A DNA stretch of 42,803 nucleotides from Methanomicrobiales archaeon (GTDB lineage Archaea > Halobacteriota > Methanomicrobia > Methanomicrobiales > Methanospirillaceae), in NCBI GenBank assembly GCA_025360805.1, contig JANYBK010000092.1, positions 1-42,803 of the forward strand. Direction: 5' to 3'. Of the stretch, positions 17,512 through 25,933 are shown one piece after another. The notes under the pieces are model-generated. The model worked only from the letters and a program-made list of their open reading frames with translations, was not told the origin of the DNA and ran no database searches. Position 1 is the stretch's first letter, and each line of letters starts with the position of its first letter. The translations under genes were made by a program, and so were the position numbers.

Positions 17512-18687
17512 TCAGTTCGCTGCCGATGAGAAATCACTGAGCCTGCACTGGCGCTGCCGGATCGTTTCTCTCAATAATGCCCCTTCTTTAATAAACCTGG
17601 TCATGGGAAGTGAGAATGATTCCGCGATATGTGTGAGTGCGGACCGGATATCTTCAAACTCCTGTGCAGGCTGCCGCATTGCAGCACGGACATTCTCACG
17701 GACATTGAACACACCCATCGGCACATAGCCCCGGTGCGCTTCGCGTAAAATGATCGCACCTGCCTGCTCCTGTTGTCTGGCAAGCGATTCGAGCACGGCC
17801 ATCTTGCAGGTGTAATAGCACCCACCCAGATGAGAGTATTCAGTCTTCTTTTTGTTCCCTTCATGATCGGAAAAGACGAGCTCTTCATTGCCCAGCACTT
17901 TCAAAAACGCCTCCGACCATTCGTACTGCCATCCGGTAGGCATCAGGATGACTGCATAATTATTGTGGAGGCTTGAGAACTGGTAAACCCGCCAGGTATC
18001 GATCACCGGGTTTTTCTTCACATTATTAAGAAGCCTGTCGCCGATCATGGTGTCGCAAGCAGTGATCGACCAGCGGGTGGGAACCAGGTGCCGGTTCCTG
18101 TCCATCCCAAAAGTTCCGACAGAGAAAGCCTTCTGGATGCTGGAAAAGGGTACTCCCTGCCGGTGCAGACCGACGATGGCCTCAGCCGATCTCAGGTCTG
18201 TATCATAGAACACCTTTTCGAGATTGGGGTCCCACCTTCCGCCCTCGATCTCAAACCGCTCAATTCCTGCACTCGGCCCAAAAGGGGTATGCTCTTCAGA
18301 GAAAGTTGTACCTGTCGGGACAGATGAGAAAGCCACTTCGCTTTCAATCGATGATGAAGACAAAGAGATCTCCTGGAGTTTTTCAACATATCGCGAGCTG
18401 AGATCATGGACATTCACCATAGATTTACCACGTACCAGATTGAGCCGGTATCCGATGATCTCTTCCTGGGTGCAGCGTTTTGCAATCCAGGACTCGGGCA
18501 GGTCCATGATTGCAGTATCGCCGTGCCGTGGTGCAATCATAGGGCCGGCAAATACATCAGGATAATTCCAGCTCCCGATAAACACCGAAGGAGGAGAACT
18601 ACCCTCCATCTCTTTTCCCACCTCCACTGATTTCATCTGCAGGGTTGATGCAGTCAGTTGTTTGAGATATGCACCTTTGCCAATCAT
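17512..18687 (-). CDS. nre: Archaeal DNA repair protein of the Nre family
   Basis: 391 residues. The Nre family of archaea is implicated in repair together with PCNA and nucleotide excision factors. Recognised segments are [18 protein letters not shown] near the N-terminus, [16 protein letters not shown]-type region, and [15 protein letters not shown]. The usual N-terminal zinc finger (Cys pairs before this region) of NreA is absent: the first ~30 residues lack Cys. The C-terminus QCRLSDF fits a PCNA-interacting box (Q-x-x-L-x-x-F). No ribosome binding site precedes the ATG at 18687, so the gene may be leaderless. Together with dinB it makes a repair/tolerance operon. The biochemical activity of Nre is not known in detail. 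Confidence 0.9.
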   Translation of the reverse strand: MIGKGAYLKQLTASTLQMKSVEVGKEMEGSSPPSVFIGSWNYPDVFAGPMIAPRHGDTAIMDLPESWIAKRCTQEEIIGYRLNLVRGKSMVNVHDLSSRYVEKLQEISLSSSSIESEVAFSSVPTGTTFSEEHTPFGPSAGIERFEIEGGRWDPNLEKVFYDTDLRSAEAIVGLHRQGVPFSSIQKAFSVGTFGMDRNRHLVPTRWSITACDTMIGDRLLNNVKKNPVIDTWRVYQFSSLHNNYAVILMPTGWQYEWSEAFLKVLGNEELVFSDHEGNKKKTEYSHLGGCYYTCKMAVLESLARQQEQAGAIILREAHRGYVPMGVFNVRENVRAAMRQPAQEFEDIRSALTHIAESFSLPMTRFIKEGALLRETIRQRQCRLSDFSSAAN

Positions 18688-18847
18688 TGCATACTAAAAT
18701 GAGTAACTGCGTGAGAATATAAGGGACAGAGCGTGCGGGGAGAAAGTGAAATTTATGGAAAGTTTTATGAGATTTCTTGCCACTATTTATACAATACATA
18801 CCTTCATTGGCCTAGAACGTCATACATATAGCAAAGGAGTTGTCTGA

Positions 18848-19177
18848 ATTAGACCCAACAATAACGATGATGTAGATCCAAACGCAGTAAACGCGGACGG
18901 TTCACCGGTTGTCCGTGTCCGTCTTCCCAAGAAATGGGCTGGTGAGCAGTTCGCATTCGCAGACCTCATGATGGGGGCAAACCACATCCGTGTCCGATGT
19001 TACGATGGCGTCACCCGCATGGGCAGAATCAAGGGAAAGATCAAGAAGCGCGCTTGGATACGGGAAGGCGACATTGTGATTGTCACCCCGTGGAGTTTCC
19101 AGGACGAGAAGTGCGATATCATCTACCGCTACCTGCCGCCCCAGGCGGACTGGTTGCGCAAGAACCGGTATCTTTAA
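18848..19177 (+). CDS. eif1A: Translation initiation factor aIF1A, apparent ATT start
   Basis: Archaeal counterpart of eIF1A/IF1, which binds the A site of the small ribosomal subunit during start-codon selection. The OB-fold core is clear: ANHIRVRCYDGVTRMGRIKG, KKRAWIREGD and TPWSFQDEKCDIIYRY, ending DWLRKNRYL. Usual length (~110) requires about 40 residues before the first ATG at 18968, and these are present in frame (DPNAVNADGSPVVRVRLPKKW). An in-frame TGA at 18845-18847 bounds it, and between it and 18968 there is no ATG, GTG or TTG. ATT at 18848 lies 8 nt after AAAGGAG, so an AUU start is the best reading. The alternative is a one-base deletion (real or sequencing) after a TTG at 18840, which touches the ribosome binding site. 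A TATA-like ACTATTTATAC lies at about 18782. Confidence 0.88.
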   Translation: MRPNNNDDVDPNAVNADGSPVVRVRLPKKWAGEQFAFADLMMGANHIRVRCYDGVTRMGRIKGKIKKRAWIREGDIVIVTPWSFQDEKCDIIYRYLPPQADWLRKNRYL

Positions 19178-19192
19178 TACTTTTTTTCTATC

Positions 19193-19231
19193 AAAATGGC
19201 TTTGCCATTTTCAAGTGGCCGAATGCACTTG
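19193..19231 (+). terminator. Tandem hairpins after aIF1A
   Basis: Two perfect hairpins stand back to back: AAAATGGC-ttt-GCCATTTT (19193-19211) and CAAGTG-gccgaatg-CACTTG (19212-19231), starting 16 bp after the aIF1A stop. A T-run precedes rather than follows them, so they may be a 3'-UTR stabiliser or processing signal rather than a classical terminator. Confidence 0.55.
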
Positions 19232-19305
19232 GCAATAAATTCTGGAGAATTTTACATTTTAACAGGTGTGCATGTCCAGGCACATAAATAAACAAAAAAG
19301 TTCGT

Positions 19306-20367
19306 TCACGTTATACTCTGCAGGATAGCAAGCCCGAACTCAAGAGCGATAAGGATAATGATCACCCATTCAAGGAAATTGGAATGCTGGATGCGCACCT
19401 CATCAGAAAGCATCGAGTAGTTCTCCTGGATAACATCGATCTTCCGGGTCACGCTCTCGCTCCACAGGCCACTACGCAGCACTTTTAATGCAGTTGCATA
19501 CACACGGGCATAATAGATATCTTCGGTCACTTTGATTAAGTTGTTAACTTTTTCTATGATCTCGGAGATCTCTGCATACATCTCCATCTGGGCTGCCATG
19601 ATCGCGTGATACTTGCGGCTCCGTCGGAACTGCGACAACCGGTCTGCCTGCTCGATATCATCATACATCTTCTCCATACCACGGGATAACTCACGATCAT
19701 AATACCGTAGTTCGAGTACCTGCACGTTGGCAAACTCAATAAGATCGATAATATCTGTGGGACTCTCCGGATCACAGATGAGCGCCGAGTCCCATGAGAG
19801 CATGATGAGATCATCAACAGTATAACTCAGAGAGTTCTTTACAACCTCCTGGCGCATCTGCGGCGAGATCTTTGCTTTTATACCTGTCAGGAGCGGGACA
19901 GGGTCAATCGAATCATCGCGGCGATCGGTCACGTAGACTGTGTAATCTTCATAGAACTCGGGATCAATGGCGAAATTCTTGATATGCGGTTTTATGATCT
20001 CGCCTAATGTCTTGAGATACTGGACATAATACTCAGCAAGCCCTTCCTGCCCTGCAAACAAGAATGCGAGATTTTCCAGTTCTTCGTAATCAGCATCCCG
20101 GTCATCATGAACAAAACAGAAACTGATCGCGCCAATGTCAAATACACGGGCGACCACCGAGAACTCAAACGACCTGCCCTCACGCTCCACCCGGATCGGG
20201 TGCATCTGGATCATGAGGGGGGGGTCCTCCATCATGATGGACTTTGGTTTGACCCTGACAAAACTGGTCCTTGCAGTAAAGTAGTTCTGGGCGAGCGCCC
20301 GCTCGAGCCAGTCGATGTCGATCTCCCTGCCGATATCATAGATCCGGTAGAGGCGCAGTGAGATCAT
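19306..20367 (-). CDS. RMD1/DUF155 family protein
   Basis: 353 residues. The C-terminal part carries the DUF155 pattern: LWSESVTRKIDVIQENYSML, then SNFLEWVIIILIALEFGLAI, a single membrane helix at the end (about 330-350). The N-terminal part is a mixed alpha/beta domain with no known catalytic residues. Eukaryotic RMD1-like members are membrane-anchored in mitochondria and act in organelle translation or meiosis; the archaeal role is not known. A tail-anchored cytoplasmic protein is inferred here. It converges on aIF1A, with the tandem hairpins between. Confidence 0.8.
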   Translation of the reverse strand: MISLRLYRIYDIGREIDIDWLERALAQNYFTARTSFVRVKPKSIMMEDPPLMIQMHPIRVEREGRSFEFSVVARVFDIGAISFCFVHDDRDADYEELENLAFLFAGQEGLAEYYVQYLKTLGEIIKPHIKNFAIDPEFYEDYTVYVTDRRDDSIDPVPLLTGIKAKISPQMRQEVVKNSLSYTVDDLIMLSWDSALICDPESPTDIIDLIEFANVQVLELRYYDRELSRGMEKMYDDIEQADRLSQFRRSRKYHAIMAAQMEMYAEISEIIEKVNNLIKVTEDIYYARVYATALKVLRSGLWSESVTRKIDVIQENYSMLSDEVRIQHSNFLEWVIIILIALEFGLAILQSIT

Positions 20368-20595
20368 ACTATTGTGCCCCCATTAATGCTCGGGGAGCCA
20401 CTGGAATAGGACTGATGCAGCATACTGGACAACTCTCTTTGATTAAGTATCTTTTAAACAATAAAGGGATATGCCAATAAAAAAAAGGGAGATGAAAATG
20501 GTGCTTTGAACTCACAGGGTGTTTCTTTGTTGAGCGCAACTGCCAAAAAAATACGCCTGGACCATTGTGCCTTAGAACAATATAAAATGAAAATG

Positions 20596-21300
20596 TTAGT
20601 GGGTTTTTCGCATGAAAATAGCAGCACAGCACCCGCTAATCACAAGCGCACCTGCAGTAATCTCAACAGGCAGGGGTGATTTTGCAGTCGTAGATGCCGC
20701 ATGTGTGGCGACCGGGGCGGTTAACTGGAACGTGAGCTTGGTGTATACGTCGTCTTGTCCGGGCAAATTGAGCGCATCGGAGAGGGCTTTTGATGCAGCG
20801 GCATCCTGCACGCTTCCGGTCCCGGTAAAGTTAAAGATCGTAGCTTTTGTCCTTGTGTTGACAACCTGTCCGGAATATTTAGCGGCATCATACAGATCAA
20901 TGTCAAATTTCCCGTCAGTACTTGGGCTCTGGACATAGACATAGTAAGTTGCCGGGGGCAATCCAGTTGTCGGGTAAGTTTTTGAAAAAGTGCCGTCTGC
21001 GTTGACCGGCTCAGTAGTGACGTTCACATAGTTTCCTGCAAATACCCAGATCTGGACACCGGAAGCAAGATTACCCCCGGTTGCAATACCACTGATAGTC
21101 ACAGGGTCTCCCACCGTAGGAGTTGACGATGAGACAGTTGCACTGACGAAGGGTTTTACACCAGTGACACCGCTTGATACGGGATAGACTGTTGAAGCGG
21201 CATTTGTGGGAGTATCGACACCCGATACCGGAAGTACTACAAGTGCTGCCAGCAGCACCAGAGCAATGACTGCAATTCCAAGAGATACAGATTTCTTCAT
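20596..21300 (-). CDS. Secreted surface protein with C-terminal anchor
   Basis: 234 residues: a signal peptide (basic start, hydrophobic to about 27, cleavage near VSG-VD), one Ig-like beta domain (about 50-125; SATVSSSTPTVGDPVTISG is typical of archaeal bacterial-Ig/PKD-like cell-surface proteins), an alpha/beta middle, a Thr/Ala-rich stalk (THAASTTAK), and a C-terminal hydrophobic helix (SPLPVEITAGALVISGCC) ending in basic RKTH. The tail layout resembles archaeosortase-type sorting signals of methanogens, with no exact signature. Location: outer face of the membrane or S-layer. Ligand unknown. No ribosome binding site is evident before the ATG. Confidence 0.75.
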   Translation of the reverse strand: MKKSVSLGIAVIALVLLAALVVLPVSGVDTPTNAASTVYPVSSGVTGVKPFVSATVSSSTPTVGDPVTISGIATGGNLASGVQIWVFAGNYVNVTTEPVNADGTFSKTYPTTGLPPATYYVYVQSPSTDGKFDIDLYDAAKYSGQVVNTRTKATIFNFTGTGSVQDAAASKALSDALNLPGQDDVYTKLTFQLTAPVATHAASTTAKSPLPVEITAGALVISGCCAAIFMRKTH

Positions 21301-21385
21301 ACGAAAATTTTAGGGAGTGGTTACTATTAGCATTATGGATTTTATTCTGCGTTGTTGTCAGAATGATTATTCCTGATTATCATCA

Positions 21386-22621
21386 ATGTCAAGGACAAAA
21401 GCAATGTCTCAACCAACCAATCGTTGCGGAAAACAATTCTTACCGGAACGCAGGATGATGTACTACCTCTTCCTGCTCGGATTCTTTGCAATTTTTTCTA
21501 CAACGATTTCAAAAAACCCGGTACTGCCTCTCTTCTCACACGCGCTAGGAGCTAACGATGCGGTGATCGGGCTCGTTGCGGCAGTCTCTCCCTTTGCAGG
21601 GATCCTCTTTTCATTTCCTGTTGGCGTGCTCTCGGATCATATCGGGAGAAGGAGACTGCTTATCCTCGCAGGTTTTGTCTTTTTATCAGCCCCGCTTCTC
21701 TACCTGCTCATCTTCGATCCGCTCTGGCTCATTCCGGTCCGCTTCTTCCACGGGACTGCCACTGCCATCCTGGGCCCGGTCATCTCCGCAGTCATCGCAG
21801 AGCGGTTTTTCGAAAATAAAGGTGCCATGCTGGGTCAGTATTCATCTGCAACACTCATAGGGCGGACAATTGCACCTCTGGTCGGGGGAATAATCATCTC
21901 CGCTTTTATGATATACCCGGGAATGGTGCCTTACCATATGGTGTATGTGGCTGCTGCACTTGCAGCAGTACCAGTCCTTATACTGACATTTATGTTCCGG
22001 GAACAGGGGTTATCACCATTGACCCGACTCCCTGTCTCAAAATTTAAAGAGAGTTTCATTGCGTTCTTTGCAAATGCCCGGCTCCGGGCCACCGCACTGG
22101 TTGATATGGCAACGTATTTTGCGTTCGGTGCCTTTGAGACTTTTCTTCCCCTCTTCCTGTTCACCAGCCGTATCGATGCTTACCAGATAGGTATCATCTT
22201 TGCTGTCCAGGTGTTGATAATCGCCGGGACCAAACCATTCTTCGGAAAACTTGCCGATCAGTTAGATAAGCGCCACCAGATCACTTTCGGGCTCATCATC
22301 CTTGGCAGTTCTGTTGCTTTTATCCCGTTTACAACGGGCTTTTATCAGATCCTTTTCCTGAGCGCGATATGCGGTCTTGGCATGTCACTTTCCACGGTTG
22401 CTACCAGCGCGTATGTCGCTGATGTGGCAAAAAAAGAGCAGATCGGAGCATCGATGGGGGCATTATCATCGACAATGGATATCGGACACGCAGCAGGTCC
22501 GCTCGTTACGGGTATTATTGTAATGGCGGGAGGCTACGCCTACGGTTTTTTTGTCAGTTTCCTGCTCACTGTCGTTGTTGCAATTGTGTTTGTGGTATCC
22601 GCCCGGAACAAGCCGGTATAA
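21386..22621 (+). CDS. Major facilitator superfamily transporter
   Basis: 411 residues with about 12 hydrophobic helices in two six-helix halves. The loop between helices 2 and 3 has the MFS motif GVLSDHIGRRRLLI, and the second half has the related GKLADQLDKRHQ. The central loop is short. Substrate cannot be named; the closest general type is the drug/sugar efflux MFS group. Divergent from the surface-protein gene with 85 bp between them, so the two may share regulation. Confidence 0.92.
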   Translation: MSRTKAMSQPTNRCGKQFLPERRMMYYLFLLGFFAIFSTTISKNPVLPLFSHALGANDAVIGLVAAVSPFAGILFSFPVGVLSDHIGRRRLLILAGFVFLSAPLLYLLIFDPLWLIPVRFFHGTATAILGPVISAVIAERFFENKGAMLGQYSSATLIGRTIAPLVGGIIISAFMIYPGMVPYHMVYVAAALAAVPVLILTFMFREQGLSPLTRLPVSKFKESFIAFFANARLRATALVDMATYFAFGAFETFLPLFLFTSRIDAYQIGIIFAVQVLIIAGTKPFFGKLADQLDKRHQITFGLIILGSSVAFIPFTTGFYQILFLSAICGLGMSLSTVATSAYVADVAKKEQIGASMGALSSTMDIGHAAGPLVTGIIVMAGGYAYGFFVSFLLTVVVAIVFVVSARNKPV

Positions 22622-22630
22622 AAAAAGAGA

Positions 22631-23242
22631 TTAACGTTTGAGTGTTGTAAAAAAATCGGTCTTTGCCAGGGTATGCCCTTGTAATGCCCAGTCGATCGAG
22701 TCCCGGTTTGCAGTCGGCTGGGTGATATCCATATCGACAGCATACAACCGGAAGATGTACCTGTGCGCTGTCCCTACGGGGGGACAGGGAGGATAGTATC
22801 CCCTGGACCCGGCACTGGTGTCACCCTGTTGTGCCCCATTGGAGAGCACCTTCTGTGCGGTTTGGCCGGGAGGGATGCTGTGGGTATCGATGGGAATGTT
22901 ATAGACGAGCCAGTGGGTGAATGTCCCGGAGGGTGCATCGGGATCTTCAAGAATCAGGACGAGACTTTTTGTTCCTGCAGGGATGCCGTTCCATGAAACA
23001 GCGGGTGATTCGCCTGCGCCTTTGCAGCTATAGACCTCGGGAAGAGCCGAGCCGGAGACAAGTGAGTCGACTTTGAGCGTAAAAGTTCCCAGTGGCACAG
23101 GAGATGAAGTCGTTTGGGATAAGGATATATCCGGAACAGGTGTTGCAGGGGCAGGAGACGATGGGGCTACAGAGGTACAACCACTGGAGACAAGAAAAGA
23201 GATGAGGATTACTCCCAGGAGTATGGACGCTTGATTATCCAT
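22631..23242 (-). CDS. PEBP (YbhB/YbcL) family lipoprotein
   Basis: 203 residues. N-terminal signal ending SFLVSSGC, so lipid attachment at Cys22 is likely; a Ser/Pro/Ala linker follows. The phosphatidylethanolamine-binding-protein domain has LVLILEDPDAPSGTFTHWLVYNIP with the ligand-site DPDAP and HW residues, and GYYPPCPPVGTAHRYIF toward the end. Most prokaryotic members are of unknown function. Converges on the MFS gene (9 bp between stops). Confidence 0.92.
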   Translation of the reverse strand: MDNQASILLGVILISFLVSSGCTSVAPSSPAPATPVPDISLSQTTSSPVPLGTFTLKVDSLVSGSALPEVYSCKGAGESPAVSWNGIPAGTKSLVLILEDPDAPSGTFTHWLVYNIPIDTHSIPPGQTAQKVLSNGAQQGDTSAGSRGYYPPCPPVGTAHRYIFRLYAVDMDITQPTANRDSIDWALQGHTLAKTDFFTTLKR

Positions 23243-23405
23243 AACCGAACTGGTATATACAGAATAATAAGCATTCCGGCAAACAACATCAGGACGTTAA
23301 CAACAATCATCTCCCAATAGCATCCACCTTTATACATTACCGGTATCAATAATTCGTACGATATACGGTACAAAACCCCAGCCGGTTTTTTAATGAGGCG
23401 CCACC

Positions 23406-24482
23406 ATGAAAATGCAGAGTACCCCCCAGATACACAAGATTAACGGACCTATCCCTTTGAGTTTCTGCATCATCCTCTACAAGGATGGCAGGATCGACCG
23501 GCTGGTGGATCGCCCTATAAGCGAATACCTAACTGAGATCAGCAACGCAAGCATCGCTTGGATTGACTGCAGCACCAGTGACGACGACAAAGAGATCGAG
23601 CAGATCGCCCAGGTTGCCGGATTCAACAAAATCCCCATCCCTAAACTTACAACCGGTTTTTACTCTGCATACGAAGATTACGACACCGAACTGGGCATCA
23701 TGCTCCCTTCAGCAACAGTCAAGGCAGAGAAGATGATGGTTCACCCGCTCTTTGTCCTTATCCGCGATAATTTCATCTTGACCGTCCACAGTGGAGAGAT
23801 CAACCGGCTCCTGAGATTTTCCCGGTATGCGCCCCAGTTTTTCAAAAAGATTGCAGAGGAGACGAGTGTTGACAAGATAACTCTCGTCCTTGAGCGGATC
23901 ATCGATGAGAACAATGACCGCAACTTCGAGTACCTCCGCGAGATCGAGATGCATGGCGACCAGATCAGCAAATCCCTGATTGAAGAGAATTTAGCCAAGA
24001 GAAAGATCGCCCATGACATCTACCGGATGAAGCACGTGCTGATCGATTACTTAAACGTACTCTGGGCGACAAAGGATGTTGTCGATTCCCTTCGCTACGG
24101 GGATGCGGATTTGATAACAAATAATGAAAAACTTTTAGGCAGGATAGGTATCCTCTCAGATAATATCGACCGCCACATCGAGCTCTCGGAACAGATGTCA
24201 AATGTGCTATCTTCCGGACTTGAAGTGATGCAGAGCATCTACAACAACCAGCTCCAGAGCATGAATAACCGGTTTGCCTTAGTGACTGCGTACCTCACTG
24301 TGCTCGGCACGGCATTTTTAGTTCCCAATACGATCGCCACCATTGCAGGAAGCGGGCTTATGGAGGGAAAGATGGCGGCACAATGGTGGTATTTACCGCT
24401 CCTCATCCTCTCCACGTTAGTCGCGACTGCGGCTTCTTTACTCTGGGTGCTCCACGTCTGGAGGATGAAATCGGACGATTGA
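23406..24482 (+). CDS. CorA-like divalent cation channel protein lacking GMN
   Basis: 358 residues with the CorA family layout: N-terminal alpha/beta domain, long helices (about 150-285, including SEQMSNVLSSGLEVMQSIYNNQLQSMNNRFALVT), and two C-terminal membrane helices (about 288-310 and 330-352). CorA channels carry GMN at the first helix end; here that loop reads PNTIATIAGSGLMEG, with no GMN. PNTIAT-type variants are seen in archaeal CorA-like proteins, but ion preference is then unclear. Its 3' end overlaps the convergent RNase III gene by 80 bp. Ribosome binding site: a GAGGCGCC stretch precedes the ATG, weak. Confidence 0.85.
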   Translation: MKMQSTPQIHKINGPIPLSFCIILYKDGRIDRLVDRPISEYLTEISNASIAWIDCSTSDDDKEIEQIAQVAGFNKIPIPKLTTGFYSAYEDYDTELGIMLPSATVKAEKMMVHPLFVLIRDNFILTVHSGEINRLLRFSRYAPQFFKKIAEETSVDKITLVLERIIDENNDRNFEYLREIEMHGDQISKSLIEENLAKRKIAHDIYRMKHVLIDYLNVLWATKDVVDSLRYGDADLITNNEKLLGRIGILSDNIDRHIELSEQMSNVLSSGLEVMQSIYNNQLQSMNNRFALVTAYLTVLGTAFLVPNTIATIAGSGLMEGKMAAQWWYLPLLILSTLVATAASLLWVLHVWRMKSDD

Positions 24483-24993
24483 TAAGCGGAGTTTCAACCT
24501 TGAGGGGGGCAGCTCCCTTTTTAATCTTCTTTAGTTCAGGTTCGAACCAGAGCCCGATGCATTGTTTTACCACGCCAAAACCGGCATCGCTGTCTAAAAA
24601 TATCGCACCTATCAGGGCTTCTACCGTATCGGCAAGGATCGTCTCCTCGCCAAGCCTCAGGAGCTCTTTCTCCCCGCGCCCCAGCCGGATGAACCGTTTG
24701 ATCTTTAACCGTTTGCCAACCTTTGCTAGGGTCTCGTTCTTCTCTATCGGTTCCTTGTTCACGGTGATCTCTCCTTTGGTTTCGAGACCCTTTTCCATGA
24801 GATAGAGGATCAACCCGGTCTTTAGAACTGCATCTCCAAGCGTGCTGTAGGCTTCCTGGTCCATGCACCGCTTGTTCTGCTGGAGCATTTCATGAGCACA
24901 GGCAGGATGGGTGAGTGCCCGTATCAGGTGCTGCGGTTCAAAGAAATGATAGCCGAGGATCTGTTCGATCTCTTCGCGGTCATCTTCATCCAT
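24403..24993 (-). CDS. rnc: RNase III family protein without dsRNA-binding domain
   Basis: 196 residues with one RNase III catalytic domain: helix EAYSTLGDAVLKTGLILYLM (about 47-66) corresponds to the signature NERLEFLGDAVL, and ILADTVEALIGAIFLD is the second conserved helix. Of the four classic metal/catalytic acids, the Asp of LGD, the Asp of ADT and the Glu of EALIGA are kept, while the Glu four residues before LGD's Asp (E of LEFLGD) is Ser. The C-terminal dsRNA-binding domain of bacterial RNase III is replaced by a basic tail (SSSRRGAPRVKKPQSRL). RNase III is uncommon in archaea. Convergent overlap of 80 bp with the CorA-like gene. No ribosome binding site is seen. Activity is uncertain because of the Ser substitution. 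Confidence 0.88.
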   Translation of the reverse strand: MDEDDREEIEQILGYHFFEPQHLIRALTHPACAHEMLQQNKRCMDQEAYSTLGDAVLKTGLILYLMEKGLETKGEITVNKEPIEKNETLAKVGKRLKIKRFIRLGRGEKELLRLGEETILADTVEALIGAIFLDSDAGFGVVKQCIGLWFEPELKKIKKGAAPLKVETPLINRPISSSRRGAPRVKKPQSRLTWRG

Positions 24994-25346
24994 ATCTATG
25001 TAGTGTTTACGAGGAGATCTGATAAAACAAACGGCATGAAAGACAAATCAGGATTTACTTTTACTCCGGAAATGCCAACACATTTTCATGTTCATGCAGG
25101 TTTGCAGTCATCGTAATCGTATGGTATTTTCATCTCGTACTTTTATTTCTTTGATAGGGAAGATGACCGACCGGTGAACTGGTGTGCATCTGAGGACATT
25201 TGACGAAAAACGAGACTACGCTTACAGAAGTACACAAATTTATCTTAAAATCGACCAGATTTAGGTGTAAATCCATCCTGCGTGTAGCTAAACCAATGTT
25301 GTTAAATAGAGTAATTGGTAATATTCTAAAAAAGAGGTGTTAAACA
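24994..25346. other. 353-bp divergent promoter region
   Basis: Separates RNase III (left) from the ferritin-like gene (right). It contains AT-rich elements near the right-hand gene (TTAAATAG at about 25302, AATATTC at about 25320) that can serve as a TATA box and start region, and GAGGTG at 25335-25340 for translation. No other gene was recognised. Confidence 0.4.
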
Positions 25347-25802
25347 ATGAAGGCAGATGATGCAAAGAAGATCATTTCTACAGCAATTGACAGAGAAGTT
25401 GAAGCATACACATTTTACCGCGGTGTTGCAGACAAGGTAAAGGACCCGGCATTGAAATCACTGTTCGCAGAGCTTGCTGGTGAAGAGAAGAAGCACCGCG
25501 AGTTCCTGCAGGGCATGCTGACAAAGGATGTCGCAAAGATGCACTTTGATGCCAGCCATGACTACAAAGTGGCAGACACACTCCCGACTCCGGCCCTGAC
25601 CGTTGACATGAAACCCCTTGAGGGTATTGTCATCTCGATCAAGAAAGAGTTAGAAGCAATGCAGATGTACACCCAGCTTGCCAACCTGTCAAAGGATGTA
25701 GAGACACAGCTGCTCTTTTCGCAGCTGGCAAACATGGAACGCGGCCACAAGGCCCGGCTCGAGGACATCTACACCAACATGGCGTTCCCCGAAAAGTGGT
25801 AA
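25347..25802 (+). CDS. Ferritin-like (rubrerythrin-type) diiron protein
   Basis: 151-residue four-helix bundle. Two EEKKH-like/ERGH motifs place the diiron ligands: Glu near 17-20 (EVEAYTFY), EEKKH (about 47-51), E near 104 (KELEAMQMYTQL) and ERGHK (about 132-136). No rubredoxin domain is attached, so it is a rubrerythrin-core or ferritin-like protein; such proteins in anaerobes detoxify peroxide or store/handle iron. Good ribosome binding site GAGGTG before the ATG. It heads a stress-related stretch (MntP, UvsE, MsrB), though on the opposite strand from those. Confidence 0.9.
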   Translation: MKADDAKKIISTAIDREVEAYTFYRGVADKVKDPALKSLFAELAGEEKKHREFLQGMLTKDVAKMHFDASHDYKVADTLPTPALTVDMKPLEGIVISIKKELEAMQMYTQLANLSKDVETQLLFSQLANMERGHKARLEDIYTNMAFPEKW

Positions 25803-25933
25803 GTGAAAAAACTGTGTGAGCATGGATGCAAAAAAAGCATCCCATCTTTTTTCTTAAAATTTTCACTACCCCGATTCAACACACATTCCTGCAACATTGC
25901 ATTCCTGTACAATGGTACAGGGAAACGAATTGT

